A stretch of 64,000 nucleotides of DNA from an uncultured Dorea sp. (GCA_910586965.1 CAJUMF010000015.1:1-64000); one strand, 5' to 3'. Positions 35,970-45,622 are shown, counted from the stretch's first letter. Numbers and translations: made by a program. The notes: generated by a model from the sequence alone, not told the origin.

Positions 35970-37019
35970 ATGAAATACTTAACGATTACCATACCAAGCT
36001 ATAATTCGGAGCAATATCTTGAGCGCTGTCTTGATTCTCTGATTCTGCCGCGGGGGTGGATGGAGCATATAGAGATTATCGTGGTGAATGACGGTTCTAC
36101 GGACCGGACGGGGGAGATTGCCGATGACTATGTCAGGCGTTTCCCCGACACGGTGCGTGTGGTACATAAAGAAAACGGCGGGCATGGCTCCGGGGTGAAT
36201 GCGGGGCTGGCCCTTGCCACGGGAAGGTATTTTAAGGTGCTGGATTCGGACGACTGGTTTGACGAGAGCGCTTACCGGGAGCTTATCGAGACGCTGGAGG
36301 ACTGGTGCGTGAGGGAAAGCAAGGGGGAAGAGGGCGTATGCCCGGACCTTCTTGTCTGCAATTACACCTACAACCATCTGGACGAGGGGACGAAAAAGAC
36401 CATGAGATACGGGAATGTGTTCCCGGAAAACCAGCGGATTACCTGGGATGATATGGGGAGTTTCCGGCCGTCTCAATATCTGATCATGCACGCGCTCATC
36501 TACCGCACGGAGGTCTTAAGGAGTTCCGGGGTCATCCTGCCGGAGCATACCTTCTATGTGGACAATATCTTTGCCTACCAGCCTCTGCCTTATGTGGAGT
36601 CGGTCTGTTACCTGAATCTTGACCTCTACCAGTATTATCTCGGCAGGGAAGACCAGTCGGTGAATGAGCGGGTGCTGATCAGCCGGATTGAGCAGCAGAT
36701 TAAGGTGACAAAGATTGTGGCGGAGTGCGTGGACTTAAACGAGGTGCGGAAGGTGCATCCAAAGCTTGCCGGCTACATGTGCCGCAATATTTCTATCATG
36801 ATGGCGATTTCCTCCATCCATCTGCTGCTTAAGGGGGACGAGGACGGTGCGATGCGCCATACCTTACTGTGGGAAGAGATTAAGGAGCAAAACCCTGGTC
36901 TTTACTGGAGGCTCAGGTTCACGAAACTGTGCGGCCTGACGAATCTCCCGGGGAAATGGGGGAAGAGGGCGACCATAGACGGGTACCGGCTGGCGAAAAG
37001 GATATACAAATTTCAGTAA
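35970..37019 (+). CDS. Family 2 glycosyltransferase
   Basis: 349 aa from ATG 35970, chosen for the AGGAGGAGAAAAGG upstream rather than 35910. The GT-A core has LTITIPSYNSEQYLERCLDSL, nucleotide-binding VNDGSTDRTGEIADDY and the DxD region VLDSDDWFDESAY. It has no membrane segments. The acceptor is unknown. It heads a three-gene set with a papain-like protein and a flippase-like membrane protein, hinting at envelope glycan or glycolipid work. Confidence 0.9.
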   Translation: MKYLTITIPSYNSEQYLERCLDSLILPRGWMEHIEIIVVNDGSTDRTGEIADDYVRRFPDTVRVVHKENGGHGSGVNAGLALATGRYFKVLDSDDWFDESAYRELIETLEDWCVRESKGEEGVCPDLLVCNYTYNHLDEGTKKTMRYGNVFPENQRITWDDMGSFRPSQYLIMHALIYRTEVLRSSGVILPEHTFYVDNIFAYQPLPYVESVCYLNLDLYQYYLGREDQSVNERVLISRIEQQIKVTKIVAECVDLNEVRKVHPKLAGYMCRNISIMMAISSIHLLLKGDEDGAMRHTLLWEEIKEQNPGLYWRLRFTKLCGLTNLPGKWGKRATIDGYRLAKRIYKFQ

Positions 37020-37038
37020 AATACGAGAGGATAGAGAT

Positions 37039-37629
37039 ATGACGTATATTTATATCGCGTTTGTTGACACGCCGGGGTTTTTCGCCAGGCTGATTCGGAC
37101 ATTTTTACGGCAGCGTTACGTCCATGTGGCGCTGTCGGCTGACCGGGAGCTTTCGGAGTGTTACAGCGTGGGGAGGCGAAACCCGGCAGTTCCTGTATTT
37201 GCCGGGTTTGAGAAAGAAGAAAGATACAGGATCTTACATACATTTCCGGGGGCGTACTACCGGGTGTGCAGGCTTTCCTGTACCAGGGAGCAGAAGAGAA
37301 GGATTATGGAAAGGCTGCGCGGGGATTATGAGCGGCGGTACAGAATCCACTATGCGGTGCTGGCACTGCCGTTTCTTGTGCTTGGCATTCCCTTTTATGT
37401 GCGGGACCAGTATACCTGCTCTTCCTACCTTGCAAGGGTTCTTGAGGAACAGGGAATCCGCATCGCAGAGAAACATTTTTCCCTGGTGACGCCGAAGGAT
37501 TTTTATGCGTATGAGGAGATGGAGCCGGTGTTCGAAGGGGAGTTATCAGAGCTTGTGGCGGCGGATGAGGCGGCGTACAGGGCAAATCCTCTGGGGCATT
37601 GGCTGGAAGGAGTCTCGGTCTATGAATGA
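37039..37629 (+). CDS. Putative permuted papain-like (NlpC/P60-LRAT-like) protein
   Basis: 196 aa, not matched to a named family with certainty. A His in RQRYVHVALS (His29) precedes a Cys in RDQYTCSSYLARVL (Cys127). This His-then-Cys order and the flanking context are those of circularly permuted NlpC/P60 enzymes (LRAT/YiiX-like amidases or acyltransferases). A hydrophobic stretch (about 104-120, VLALPFLVLGIPF) just before the Cys may dip into the membrane. The stop overlaps the next start. A role on lipid or peptide amide/ester bonds is inferred from fold only. Confidence 0.65.
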   Translation: MTYIYIAFVDTPGFFARLIRTFLRQRYVHVALSADRELSECYSVGRRNPAVPVFAGFEKEERYRILHTFPGAYYRVCRLSCTREQKRRIMERLRGDYERRYRIHYAVLALPFLVLGIPFYVRDQYTCSSYLARVLEEQGIRIAEKHFSLVTPKDFYAYEEMEPVFEGELSELVAADEAAYRANPLGHWLEGVSVYE

Positions 37630-38650
37630 GAAGGGGATGCGTAAGTTTTTCTTCCAGGTCGGTCTTTTTACGGCGGTCATGCTGCTGACATTCTGGTTCG
37701 TCTTCCGGAGCCAGGACATTGCTCAGACGGCGGAGGCTGTCCGGGGGATGTCGTCCGGATATCTGGCGGGGGCTTTTTTGCTGGCGGTGCTGTTCGTGTC
37801 GGCGGAGGGGTGCATGATCTGGTATTTATTAAAGGGCATCGGGGAGCAGACGCGCCTTTCTAAGTGTATCGGCTACTCCTTTATCGGATTTTTCTTTTCC
37901 GGGCTTACGCCGTCGGCTACAGGCGGGCAGCCGATGCAGCTCTATTATATGAAGAGGGACGGCAACTCCCTGTCGGCGTCGTCGGTGGTGCTGATGAGCG
38001 TTGCCGTCGTCTATAAGCTGGTGCTCGTGCTGATCGGGGCCGGCATTGTCCTGTTCTGGAACGCACCTTTAAGAGACTATCTGCAGAAGTATTACGGGCT
38101 TTATTTTCTTGGTCTGTTTTTAAATACGGCGCTGGTGGTGCTTCTTTTGCTGGTGATGTTCTCGCCGGGGGTGATACGGGGAATCTTTTACCGGGCGGAA
38201 GGGCTTATGGTGCGGCTGCGGCTCTGGAAGGAGCGGAAGGAACGGCGGAAGAAGATAGAAAGGTTTCTGACCGGGTATCAGGGAACAGTTCAGTTCCTTA
38301 AGGAGAATAAGCGGATGATCGGGGTCGTCCTTGCGGGAACATTCTTACAGCGGTTCACGGTGTTCGTGCTGACCTATGTGGTGTACCGGGGGCTTGGGCT
38401 TTCAGGCACGTCGCTTTTAGACATCGTCTGTGTGCAGGCGTCGGTCTATATCGCGGTGGATATGCTGCCGGTTCCCGGGGCGCAGGGGATTACGGAGGCG
38501 ATGTATGCCTGTGTGTTCGGGAGTATCTTTCGCGGGCATTACCTGGCGGCATCTATGTGCATTACGAGAGGAGTGAGCTTTTATGCGGTGATGGTGATTG
38601 GGGCGGCGGTGTTTTTGGGAGTGAATATGAGCAAAGAAAGCATTGGTTAG
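37622..38650 (+). CDS. Lysylphosphatidylglycerol synthase TM-region / flippase-like membrane protein
   Basis: 342 aa and about eight membrane helices. The pattern FFSGLTPSATGGQPMQLYYMKRDG and DMLPVPGAQGITEAMY is typical of the LPG_synthase_TM (UPF0104/AglD) family, the flippase part of MprF, here without a synthase domain. The start at 37622 overlaps the preceding gene; 37637 is possible too. With the GT2 and papain-like neighbours it may handle a lipid-linked product. Confidence 0.88.
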   Translation: MNEKGMRKFFFQVGLFTAVMLLTFWFVFRSQDIAQTAEAVRGMSSGYLAGAFLLAVLFVSAEGCMIWYLLKGIGEQTRLSKCIGYSFIGFFFSGLTPSATGGQPMQLYYMKRDGNSLSASSVVLMSVAVVYKLVLVLIGAGIVLFWNAPLRDYLQKYYGLYFLGLFLNTALVVLLLLVMFSPGVIRGIFYRAEGLMVRLRLWKERKERRKKIERFLTGYQGTVQFLKENKRMIGVVLAGTFLQRFTVFVLTYVVYRGLGLSGTSLLDIVCVQASVYIAVDMLPVPGAQGITEAMYACVFGSIFRGHYLAASMCITRGVSFYAVMVIGAAVFLGVNMSKESIG

Positions 38651-38668
38651 AAAAACTTAAAATTATAG

Positions 38669-38703
38669 GAGTGTTTGGCGGATAAAGCTTTACACTCTTT
38701 TTT
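38669..38703 (+). terminator. Terminator after flippase-like gene
   Basis: GAGTGT and ACACTC form a short stem around a 17-nt loop, followed by six T. The stem is short, but the U-tract is good. Confidence 0.5.
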
Positions 38704-38759
38704 ATGTCCGATATAATGAAAGTGGCAGTAAGTATGGAAAGCAATAGAAGAGGTTTGGT

Positions 38760-40154
38760 ATGGGAATATATGTGGATCCGGGCAATGATCTGTTCAATGA
38801 GTCATTGCATTCAAAAATTTATGTTGACAAAACAGGGCTGATCGTTTATACAAACGAAGTGCTTGGAACAGCGCAGAAATATGTCTGTGTCAGCCGGCCG
38901 AGAAGGTTTGGAAAGTCTGTGACAGCAAGAATGCTATGTACATATTATAGCTGCGGCTGTGATTCGGAGAGACTTTTTGGGAGGGCTTCATATCGCGGGG
39001 GAGAGATCCTTTAAAGAACATTTGAACCGATACCACGTGACCTTTCTTAGTCTCCAGGATTTTCTCAGCCGTTCTGGAAGAGATATATGCGAAGACCGGA
39101 AAAGGATTTGTAGTGATACTTGATGAATGGGACTGTATTTTCAGGGAAAAAAGGTGGGATGCAGGTACACAGACAGATTATCTTGCTTTCCTGCGTACGC
39201 TGCTTAAAGATAATGCATATGTGAAAATGGCATATATGACAGAGATTCTTCCGATAAAAAATATGGAATACACTCAGCGCTTAATATGTTTGACGAGTTT
39301 TCCATGACAGATGCAGATATTATGGCGGAATACACAGGGTTTACGGAAAGTGAGACAAGGACTCTCTGTGAAAAATACGATGTGGACTATGAAGAAAGGA
39401 AACTTTGGTATGACGGATATCTTTTAGAAGATGGGATGCATATATTCAGTCCGAAATCCGTCGTGGATGCTGTACGAAGAAGAAAGTTTGGGGGATACTG
39501 GACACAGACGGAGACTTACGAAGCATTGAAAATGTATATTGATATGAATTTTGACGGCCTTAGAGATTCTGTGATCGAGATGCTTGGCGGGAACCGGTGC
39601 AGGATAAACCCGCGGACATTTCAAAATGATATGACAACATTTAACGGTAGGGATGATGTGTTGACTCTGCTTATTCATCTGGGTTATCTGACTTATGATT
39701 CAGAGGAAGGAGAAGTGCTGTATGCACTTTCCGATTCAGAGGCTTTGCTTGAAGCAACAATTCGCGGGGATGCGGCAGCAGTGGCAGAAAGACTATCCAC
39801 TTAGAAGAGAGTTCTGCACTGTCATATAATAATAATGAGAATTCTTTGAGCTGCGTTATTGCCCTTGCTTATTACAGTGCAAGACGCTATTATACAAGAA
39901 TCAGAGAACTGCCTTCCGGGCGCGGTTTTGCAAATCTGGTGTTTGTACCTGAAAAAAGATATGCAGATAAGCCGGCTCTCGTCGTAGAGCTCAAGTGGAA
40001 TAAATCTGCAGAGGGAGCGATTTCGCAGATAAAAGAGAAAAAATATGTTCAGGCACTTGAAAATTATACCAGAGACTTGTTGTTAGTAGGGATTAATTAT
40101 GATAAAAAGAGCAAGCAGCATCAATGTGTGATCGAAAAGTATAATAAAGAATAA
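38760..40154 (+). pseudogene. Decayed AAA-ATPase-like / PD-(D/E)XK (DUF1703) gene
   Basis: Pieces of one protein appear in shifted frames: 38760-39014 (IYVDKTGLIVYTNE, VSRPRRFGKSVTARML), then ERSFKEHLNRYHVTFLSLQDF in another frame near 39000. Next come 39095-39265 (GKGFVVILDEWDCIFR...TEILPIK), 39286-39804 (FDEFSMTDADIMAEYTGFTE) and 39846-40154 (FANLVFVPEKRYADKPALVVELKWNK). At least four frameshifts and a deletion after the N-terminal third separate them. It belongs to the same superfamily as the intact gene at 4283 but to a different subfamily, so it is not a recent duplicate. Confidence 0.9.
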
Positions 40155-40224
40155 TGTGGCAGCCGCTTTGACGGATGTTCAAATGCCGGGTCAAGTTCAT
40201 CCACCCGGACCTGGGTGATTTGCT

Positions 40225-40575
40225 GTGATTGTTGTGATTGCGTATTCTGTCCGGGCGGGAATCCGGGCGGTGGAAGGATGGAGTGATGCCTGTGCTTTTT
40301 TTGTGGCAGACCAGCCCTATCTCACCGGAAGAAGTGCAAAAGGATTTTTCTTGGAGCTGGAGAGAAGGAACGCGGCGCTTGGCAGTGTGTGCCATGAAGG
40401 GACAGCGGGGAACCCCACGTGGTTTGCAAGAGACTATTATCTGGAGCTTCTTTCTCTTTCCGGCGATACAGGCGGCAGGAAGATCCTGAAAAAATATCCC
40501 GAAAAAGTCAGCTATTTTGCAGTAGAAGACGGGCGGGAGCTTACAGATATTGATGAACCGAAAAATTATAGATAG
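40225..40575 (+). pseudogene. C-terminal fragment of MocA-like nucleotidyltransferase
   Basis: About 116 aa resembling the C-terminal half of molybdenum-cofactor cytidylyltransferase-like NTP_transf_3 proteins: SVRAGIRAVEGWSDACAFFVADQPYLTG and AGNPTWFARDYY, ending DIDEPKNY. The N-terminal nucleotide-binding loop (about 75 aa) is absent, and upstream sequence belongs to the decayed DUF1703 gene. No molybdenum-enzyme genes are nearby. It is most likely a deletion remnant. Confidence 0.7.
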
Positions 40576-40634
40576 GATTTTTGCACATTTTTTGTTACAA
40601 TGGATAAAGGAATGTAATTACGGAGGTACGGAGG

Positions 40635-41210
40635 ATGGAGCTTTTAAAGGAGAGGATACGGAAAGACGGAAAGATCAAAGAGGGCAATGTGTTGAAGGTG
40701 GACAGTTTTCTGAACCATCAGATGGACGTCAGCTTGTTTCATGAGATCGGGAAGGAGTTTGAGCGCCGGTTTGCAGGGGAATGTATCAATAAGATCCTGA
40801 CGATCGAGGCGTCCGGCATCGGGATCGCATGTGTGGCGGCGGAGGTGTTCGGCGTGCCGGTGGTATTTGCCAAGAAGACTCAGACAAAGAACATCGCCGG
40901 GGATGTGTACACGACAAAGGTGGAGTCATTTACCCACGGGAGGATCTACGACATTATTGTGGCGAAGGAGTTCTTAGGCGAGGGAGACCGGGTGCTGGTC
41001 ATCGATGATTTTCTTGCTAACGGAAAGGCCCTGGAAGGGCTCTCCGAGTTGGTGAAACTATCCGGGGCAGAGCTTGTGGGAGCAGGAGTTGTCATCGAAA
41101 AAGGATTCCAGGCAGGCGGGGATCTGATCCGAGGAAAGGGGATACATCTGGAATCACTGGCGATCGTTGACCGCATGGATGAAAAGACAGGAGAAATCGT
41201 GTTCCGGTAG
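40635..41210 (+). CDS. xpt: Xanthine phosphoribosyltransferase
   Basis: 191 aa, the usual length. It has NHQMDVSLFHEIGKEFERRF near the N-terminus and the PRPP loop VLVIDDFLANGKALEGL, with EASGIGIA and FAKKTQTKNI. It salvages xanthine to XMP. GGAGG precedes the ATG. In many Firmicutes xpt has a purine riboswitch, but the upstream sequence here shows none and no xanthine permease follows. Confidence 0.94.
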   Translation: MELLKERIRKDGKIKEGNVLKVDSFLNHQMDVSLFHEIGKEFERRFAGECINKILTIEASGIGIACVAAEVFGVPVVFAKKTQTKNIAGDVYTTKVESFTHGRIYDIIVAKEFLGEGDRVLVIDDFLANGKALEGLSELVKLSGAELVGAGVVIEKGFQAGGDLIRGKGIHLESLAIVDRMDEKTGEIVFR

Positions 41211-41252
41211 CATCGGGAAAGAAGAGATAATCAGGAGGGAGGTACTGCGGCC

Positions 41253-42401
41253 GTGTGTATTTGGAAAAGGAAGTTTCCGGGGATACGGGGAAGAAGGAGC
41301 ATCCTGCTGACAGCAATAGTCATTGGCTTTAGTCTCTGTCTGGCCGGGTGCGGCCGGACGGCGAAGGAGGATGTAATTTCTGCGTCAGAGGAGGAGCAGG
41401 CTTTTGATGCGCCGGGAGACGGCAGGAAGAGTACAGATACGGAAGACGCAGTCAAGTTTGACCATGAACTGGACGGATACCGACCTTTGAAAGAAAAGTA
41501 TAATTTTTATTTTACCTATAAAGTTGTGCATCCCTGGTGGGATGCGGTTGCTTTTGGAATCGAAGATGCAACAGATCAGTATGAAGATATGGGAATTGAT
41601 ATAAACTATGAGTATCTTGCGCCCAGTGCCGTTTCCTCCGAAGATCAGATCAGGCGCCTTGAGGATGCGGCAGGACGGGACTTTGATGTTATCGGCGTGG
41701 ATGTGGCAGATGTGCAGGCAGTTACGCCTAAGATCAATAAACTGATCGACGCCGGACATAAGATCATGACATTTTCAAGCTCTGATGCCGCGAAAGAAGA
41801 CGGATGCCGGCGTATCGCCTATGTGGGAAATACGCACAACTATGAGGACGGAGCCAGGCTCACCGAAGCGCTCTGCGAGAAGCTTGGCTGCCGGGGAAAG
41901 ATTGCTCTGTTAGTGGGGACAAAAGGAGCTCCCTGCCATGAGGAGCGTGCGCTCGGGGTACGGGATGTGGTGGCAAAGTATCCTGAGATGGAGATTGCAG
42001 AGACTGCATATGATGAAGACAGCACAGAGAAGGCGTATGCATTTACGAAAGAATTCCTGGCAAAGCATCATGACCTTGCGGGAATCATCTGCTGCAATAT
42101 GAGTAATCCGGTGGGGGCAGCGAGGGCTGTCATCGAGGAAAGACGGGATAAGGATATTGTGATCGTAGGAATGGACCATGACCAGGAGGCGCTTAAGTAT
42201 CTCAGAGAAGGGAAGATCTATGCCCTTGGCGTTCAGGACTGCTATTCCATCGGCTTTAATACGGTTCAGGTGGCTGTCAAGATTGCAGACGGACTACTTC
42301 CGGGGGATGCTTATCCGGAAAAAACGGAGGAAAAGACTACGATCATTTATCAAAATGATGCAGCAGCGATGCTTCGGACGCTGTACGGTGAGATTGATTA
42401 G
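41253..42401 (+). CDS. Periplasmic-binding-type lipoprotein paired with hybrid sensor kinase
   Basis: 382 aa with GTG start at 41253 (AGGAGGGAGG upstream). A basic N-terminus and hydrophobic helix lead to lipobox CLAGC (Cys near residue 33). The body is a Peripla_BP_4 fold (FTYKVVHPWWDAVAFGIEDA, GVDVADVQAVTPKI, GIICCNMSNPVGAARAV, IVGMDHDQEALKYL), close to TorT/ribose-binding proteins. No permease or ATPase follows. Instead a hybrid kinase starts 32 nt downstream, so it is probably a ligand sensor subunit, as TorT is for TorS. Confidence 0.88.
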   Translation: MCIWKRKFPGIRGRRSILLTAIVIGFSLCLAGCGRTAKEDVISASEEEQAFDAPGDGRKSTDTEDAVKFDHELDGYRPLKEKYNFYFTYKVVHPWWDAVAFGIEDATDQYEDMGIDINYEYLAPSAVSSEDQIRRLEDAAGRDFDVIGVDVADVQAVTPKINKLIDAGHKIMTFSSSDAAKEDGCRRIAYVGNTHNYEDGARLTEALCEKLGCRGKIALLVGTKGAPCHEERALGVRDVVAKYPEMEIAETAYDEDSTEKAYAFTKEFLAKHHDLAGIICCNMSNPVGAARAVIEERRDKDIVIVGMDHDQEALKYLREGKIYALGVQDCYSIGFNTVQVAVKIADGLLPGDAYPEKTEEKTTIIYQNDAAAMLRTLYGEID

Positions 42402-42433
42402 GAAAATGGACAGAAAACGGCGGGAGTATAACG

Positions 42434-45400
42434 ATGAGTCGGTTACAGGATAAAATTATCGGGAAAAAACAGAACAGGCAGACGGCTCTTTTTGCCCTGT
42501 GGGGAGGTATTGTGACAGCGGTAATTCTTCTTGTCACCGCCATCTGGGTGTCAGACAGGGCAAGAGCCGGAACTGATCAGGCGGTAGACAGAGTCAGTGA
42601 ATTCTATCTTGAGGAGCTTGCCGGGCGGAGAGTACAAGTAGTCCAGGAAGAACTTAAGAATAATTTTTCATTTATTGAGAATGCGCTCGATATACTGAAG
42701 CCTTCGGATCTTGAATCCCAGGACGCCCTTCGAAGCTTCCTCGGAGAGATGAGAAAGCTCTACGATGTGGAGAAGTTCGCATTTGTAGATGAAAACGGGA
42801 TTGTATATACGAGGCACAGCACTGTTTCCGGCCTGAGCCGGTACAGCTTTCTGTCCGAGGAGCTGACAGGCCCTGTCATCAGCACGGCTAATCTGTATGG
42901 GGCGAAGAAGCAGGTAGTATTTGCGGTGCCTGTGGAAGGAGTAGTATTCCAAGGCGCTAAGATCAAGGTGTGCTTTATCCAGATCAATATTGACAATATG
43001 TTAAGTTCCCTGACTTTGCAGGCAAATGATAATGAGACCTACTGCAATCTGTATTACCGCAACGGCGAGAGTCTGACGAACACAGACCTTGGACATCTTA
43101 AGGCGGGGAGCAATCTTCTTTTGAACCTTAAGGATGCGGATATAGCCGGAGATCACACGATCCGTGAGATGGAAGATGATTTTAAAAACGGCAGGTCCGG
43201 GCATGTCTCTTTTTACTATCGGGGAGCAAAGGAGGATCTTTGTTATACGCCGGTAGAGGGAACAAACTGGATGTTGTCTATCCTGATCCAGGATAATGTC
43301 ATCAGCTCCCAGATAAGCTCTATCAGTTCTGAGATGATGCGGCGCAGTATTATCCAGATCATCATCACAATATTGGCGATGCTGGCGGTATGTTCCGTAC
43401 TGATCTACCAGTCGAAGAAAAGTGCCGGACTTTTACTTGAGCAGGAGAGGGAAGACGGAAACAGGATTAGAGCCGCCTATACCCAGATTGAGCGGGAGCA
43501 GGCGGCGATGGAGAATATCCAGGCGGCCATGGGCTCCGGCCTTTGGAGCATGGAGTTCAATGAACATGCGCAGATGGTTTCCTGTACATGGTCGAAAGTC
43601 TTTCGGGAGATGTTAGGGTATAAAAGTGAGGAAGATTTCCCTGACAGGCTGGAGTCCTGGTCAGACCTTCTGCATGAGGAGGATAAAGAGAGTATCCTTA
43701 AGGAATATTGGGATACTGTAAAAGATTATACCGGCGAAAAGACTTATAACGTGGAGTATCGTCTCCGCACGCGGTATGCCGGATGGCGGTGGTTCCACGC
43801 AGCGGGCAGGCTGTCGAGGAGAGAGGATGGCTCCCCGATCACTTTTGTCGGTCTGTTTATGGATATTGACGATGAAAAAAGAATGGAAGTGCAGCTTGAG
43901 CGGCAGAAGACGGAGCTTGAAGAAGCACTGGCTGCGGCGCAACATGCCAACAAGGCCAAGACGACATTTTTAAATAATATGTCCCATGATATCCGTACAC
44001 CCATGAATGCGATCATAGGCTTTACTTCCCTTGCCACAGCGCACATCGATCATACTGAACAGGTGCAGGATTATCTGGCGAAGATTTCTACTTCCAGCAG
44101 GCATCTTCTGAGCCTTATCAATGACGTGCTGGATATGAGCCGGATTGAGAGCGGGAAGATGAAGATCGAGGAAGAGGAAGTATCCCTTCCGGAGATCATG
44201 CATGAGCTGAAGACCATCGTACAGGCAGATATCACGTCGAAGCAGCTTGAATTTTCCATTGATACGGTGGATGTGGTAAATGAGCATGTACTCTGCGACC
44301 GGCTCCGGCTTAATCAGGTGCTCCTTAATCTTTTGAGCAATGCCATGAAATTTACAAAGCCCGGCGGGGCAGTAGGCGTGCGGATTATCCAGAAAGGCAG
44401 GGCCAGGGAAGGGCGCGCAGCTTTTGATTTTCAGGTGACAGATACAGGGATCGGCATGAGCCGGGAATTTCTGGAGCGTGTGTTTGAGCCTTTCGAGCGC
44501 GAACGGACGAGTACGGTGAGCGGAACTCAGGGGACAGGGCTTGGGATGGCTATCACGAAAAATATTGTGGATATGATGGGCGGGACAATCTCTGTTGAGA
44601 GTGAGGAAGGCAAAGGGACCAGCTTTACGGTATCCTTAAGGTTCAACATCTGTTCCGGTTCTGTGAAGCAGGAGACAGTTCCGGAGCTTGAAGGGCTGCG
44701 GGCATTGGTGGTGGATGATGATTTCAATACCTGCTCCAGTGTCACAAAGATGCTCTCTTCCATGGGCATGAGGCCAGACTGGACGACCGCTGGAAAAGAA
44801 GCGGCGCTTCGCGCCGGGCTTGCGAAGGAGCAGGATGATGTATATGCGGCGTATATCGTGGACTGGCTGATGCCGGACATGAACGGGATTGAGGTAGTAA
44901 GGCGTATCCGGGCAGTGACCGGTGAAGATGTGCCGATCATCCTGCTGACCGCCTACGACTGGGCGGATATTGAGGAAGAGGCGAAGGAGGCGGGAGTCAC
45001 TGCGTTCTGCTCAAAGCCGGTATTCTTATCTGAGCTTAGAAAGGTGTTGGAGTCGCCTTATCTGGTGCAGGGCGGGAAGGATACAGATACGGAACCGGAA
45101 TTCTCTTTTGAGGGAAAACGGATCCTTCTGGTGGAGGACAATGAGCTGAACCAGGAAATTGCAGTGGAGATCCTGACAGAAACCGGCTTTGAAGTCGATG
45201 TGGCCGGCGACGGTGCCGATGCGGTAAAGAAGCTTACGGCAGAAGCGCCGGACCGGTATGACCTGGTTCTGATGGATATCCAGATGCCGGTGATGGACGG
45301 ATACGAGGCCACACGCCGGATCAGGAAAGCAGACGATCCGGTGCTTTCCCATCTTCCCATTATCGCCATGACGGCTAACGCCTTCGATGAGGACCGGAGA

Positions 45401-45490
45401 GCGGCCGTGGAGGCGGGAATGAACGGGCATATCGCAAAGCCTATAGATATACCGAAGCTTTTGGAATTACTGCAGGAAATATTGGAATAA
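42434..45490 (+). CDS. Hybrid sensor histidine kinase with two receiver domains
   Basis: 1018 aa. A membrane helix (about 15-37), an extracellular Cache-like sensor (about 40-295) and a second helix (about 300-325) are followed by a coiled linker and a PAS/PAC domain (about 360-470, GLWSMEFNEHAQMVSCTWSK). HisKA has His518 in NNMSHDIRTPMN, and HATPase has DTGIGM and GTGLGM. Two receivers follow, REC1 (VDWLMPDMNG) and REC2 (LMDIQMPVMDG). There is no Hpt or DNA-binding output, so a separate partner is needed. The lipoprotein gene immediately upstream likely supplies the ligand-binding subunit. Confidence 0.93.
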   Translation: MSRLQDKIIGKKQNRQTALFALWGGIVTAVILLVTAIWVSDRARAGTDQAVDRVSEFYLEELAGRRVQVVQEELKNNFSFIENALDILKPSDLESQDALRSFLGEMRKLYDVEKFAFVDENGIVYTRHSTVSGLSRYSFLSEELTGPVISTANLYGAKKQVVFAVPVEGVVFQGAKIKVCFIQINIDNMLSSLTLQANDNETYCNLYYRNGESLTNTDLGHLKAGSNLLLNLKDADIAGDHTIREMEDDFKNGRSGHVSFYYRGAKEDLCYTPVEGTNWMLSILIQDNVISSQISSISSEMMRRSIIQIIITILAMLAVCSVLIYQSKKSAGLLLEQEREDGNRIRAAYTQIEREQAAMENIQAAMGSGLWSMEFNEHAQMVSCTWSKVFREMLGYKSEEDFPDRLESWSDLLHEEDKESILKEYWDTVKDYTGEKTYNVEYRLRTRYAGWRWFHAAGRLSRREDGSPITFVGLFMDIDDEKRMEVQLERQKTELEEALAAAQHANKAKTTFLNNMSHDIRTPMNAIIGFTSLATAHIDHTEQVQDYLAKISTSSRHLLSLINDVLDMSRIESGKMKIEEEEVSLPEIMHELKTIVQADITSKQLEFSIDTVDVVNEHVLCDRLRLNQVLLNLLSNAMKFTKPGGAVGVRIIQKGRAREGRAAFDFQVTDTGIGMSREFLERVFEPFERERTSTVSGTQGTGLGMAITKNIVDMMGGTISVESEEGKGTSFTVSLRFNICSGSVKQETVPELEGLRALVVDDDFNTCSSVTKMLSSMGMRPDWTTAGKEAALRAGLAKEQDDVYAAYIVDWLMPDMNGIEVVRRIRAVTGEDVPIILLTAYDWADIEEEAKEAGVTAFCSKPVFLSELRKVLESPYLVQGGKDTDTEPEFSFEGKRILLVEDNELNQEIAVEILTETGFEVDVAGDGADAVKKLTAEAPDRYDLVLMDIQMPVMDGYEATRRIRKADDPVLSHLPIIAMTANAFDEDRRAAVEAGMNGHIAKPIDIPKLLELLQEILE

Positions 45491-45538
45491 AGAAAACAGC
45501 TAGAACCTGTGATTTTTAAGGTTCTAGCTGTTTTCTTT
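45489..45538. terminator. Strong bidirectional terminator
   Basis: A perfect 19-bp stem has arms 45489-45507 and 45520-45538 (AAAGAAAACAGCTAGAACC and its complement). It ends the hybrid kinase gene and, on the other strand, lies right after tRNA-Leu. Confidence 0.92.
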
Positions 45539-45539
45539 A

Positions 45540-45622
45540 TGCGGATGGTGGGACTTGAACCCACACGAGGTTGCCCCCGCAAGATTTTGAGTCTTGTGCG
45601 TCTGCCATTCCGCCACATCCGC
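45540..45622 (-). tRNA. tRNA-Leu, anticodon CAA
   Basis: The minus strand folds as a class II tRNA. The acceptor GCGGATG pairs with CATCCGC, the D-arm region is TGGCGGAATGGCAGACGC, and the anticodon stem CAAGA/TCTTG frames loop CTCAAAA (anticodon CAA). A long variable arm and the T-loop GGTTCAAGTCC follow. CCA is not encoded (discriminator A is followed by TAA). Confidence 0.95.

Noticed and set aside
40576..40634. Purine riboswitch upstream of xpt
   Set aside because: The spacer is too short and shows none of the conserved junction or loop bases of the purine aptamer.
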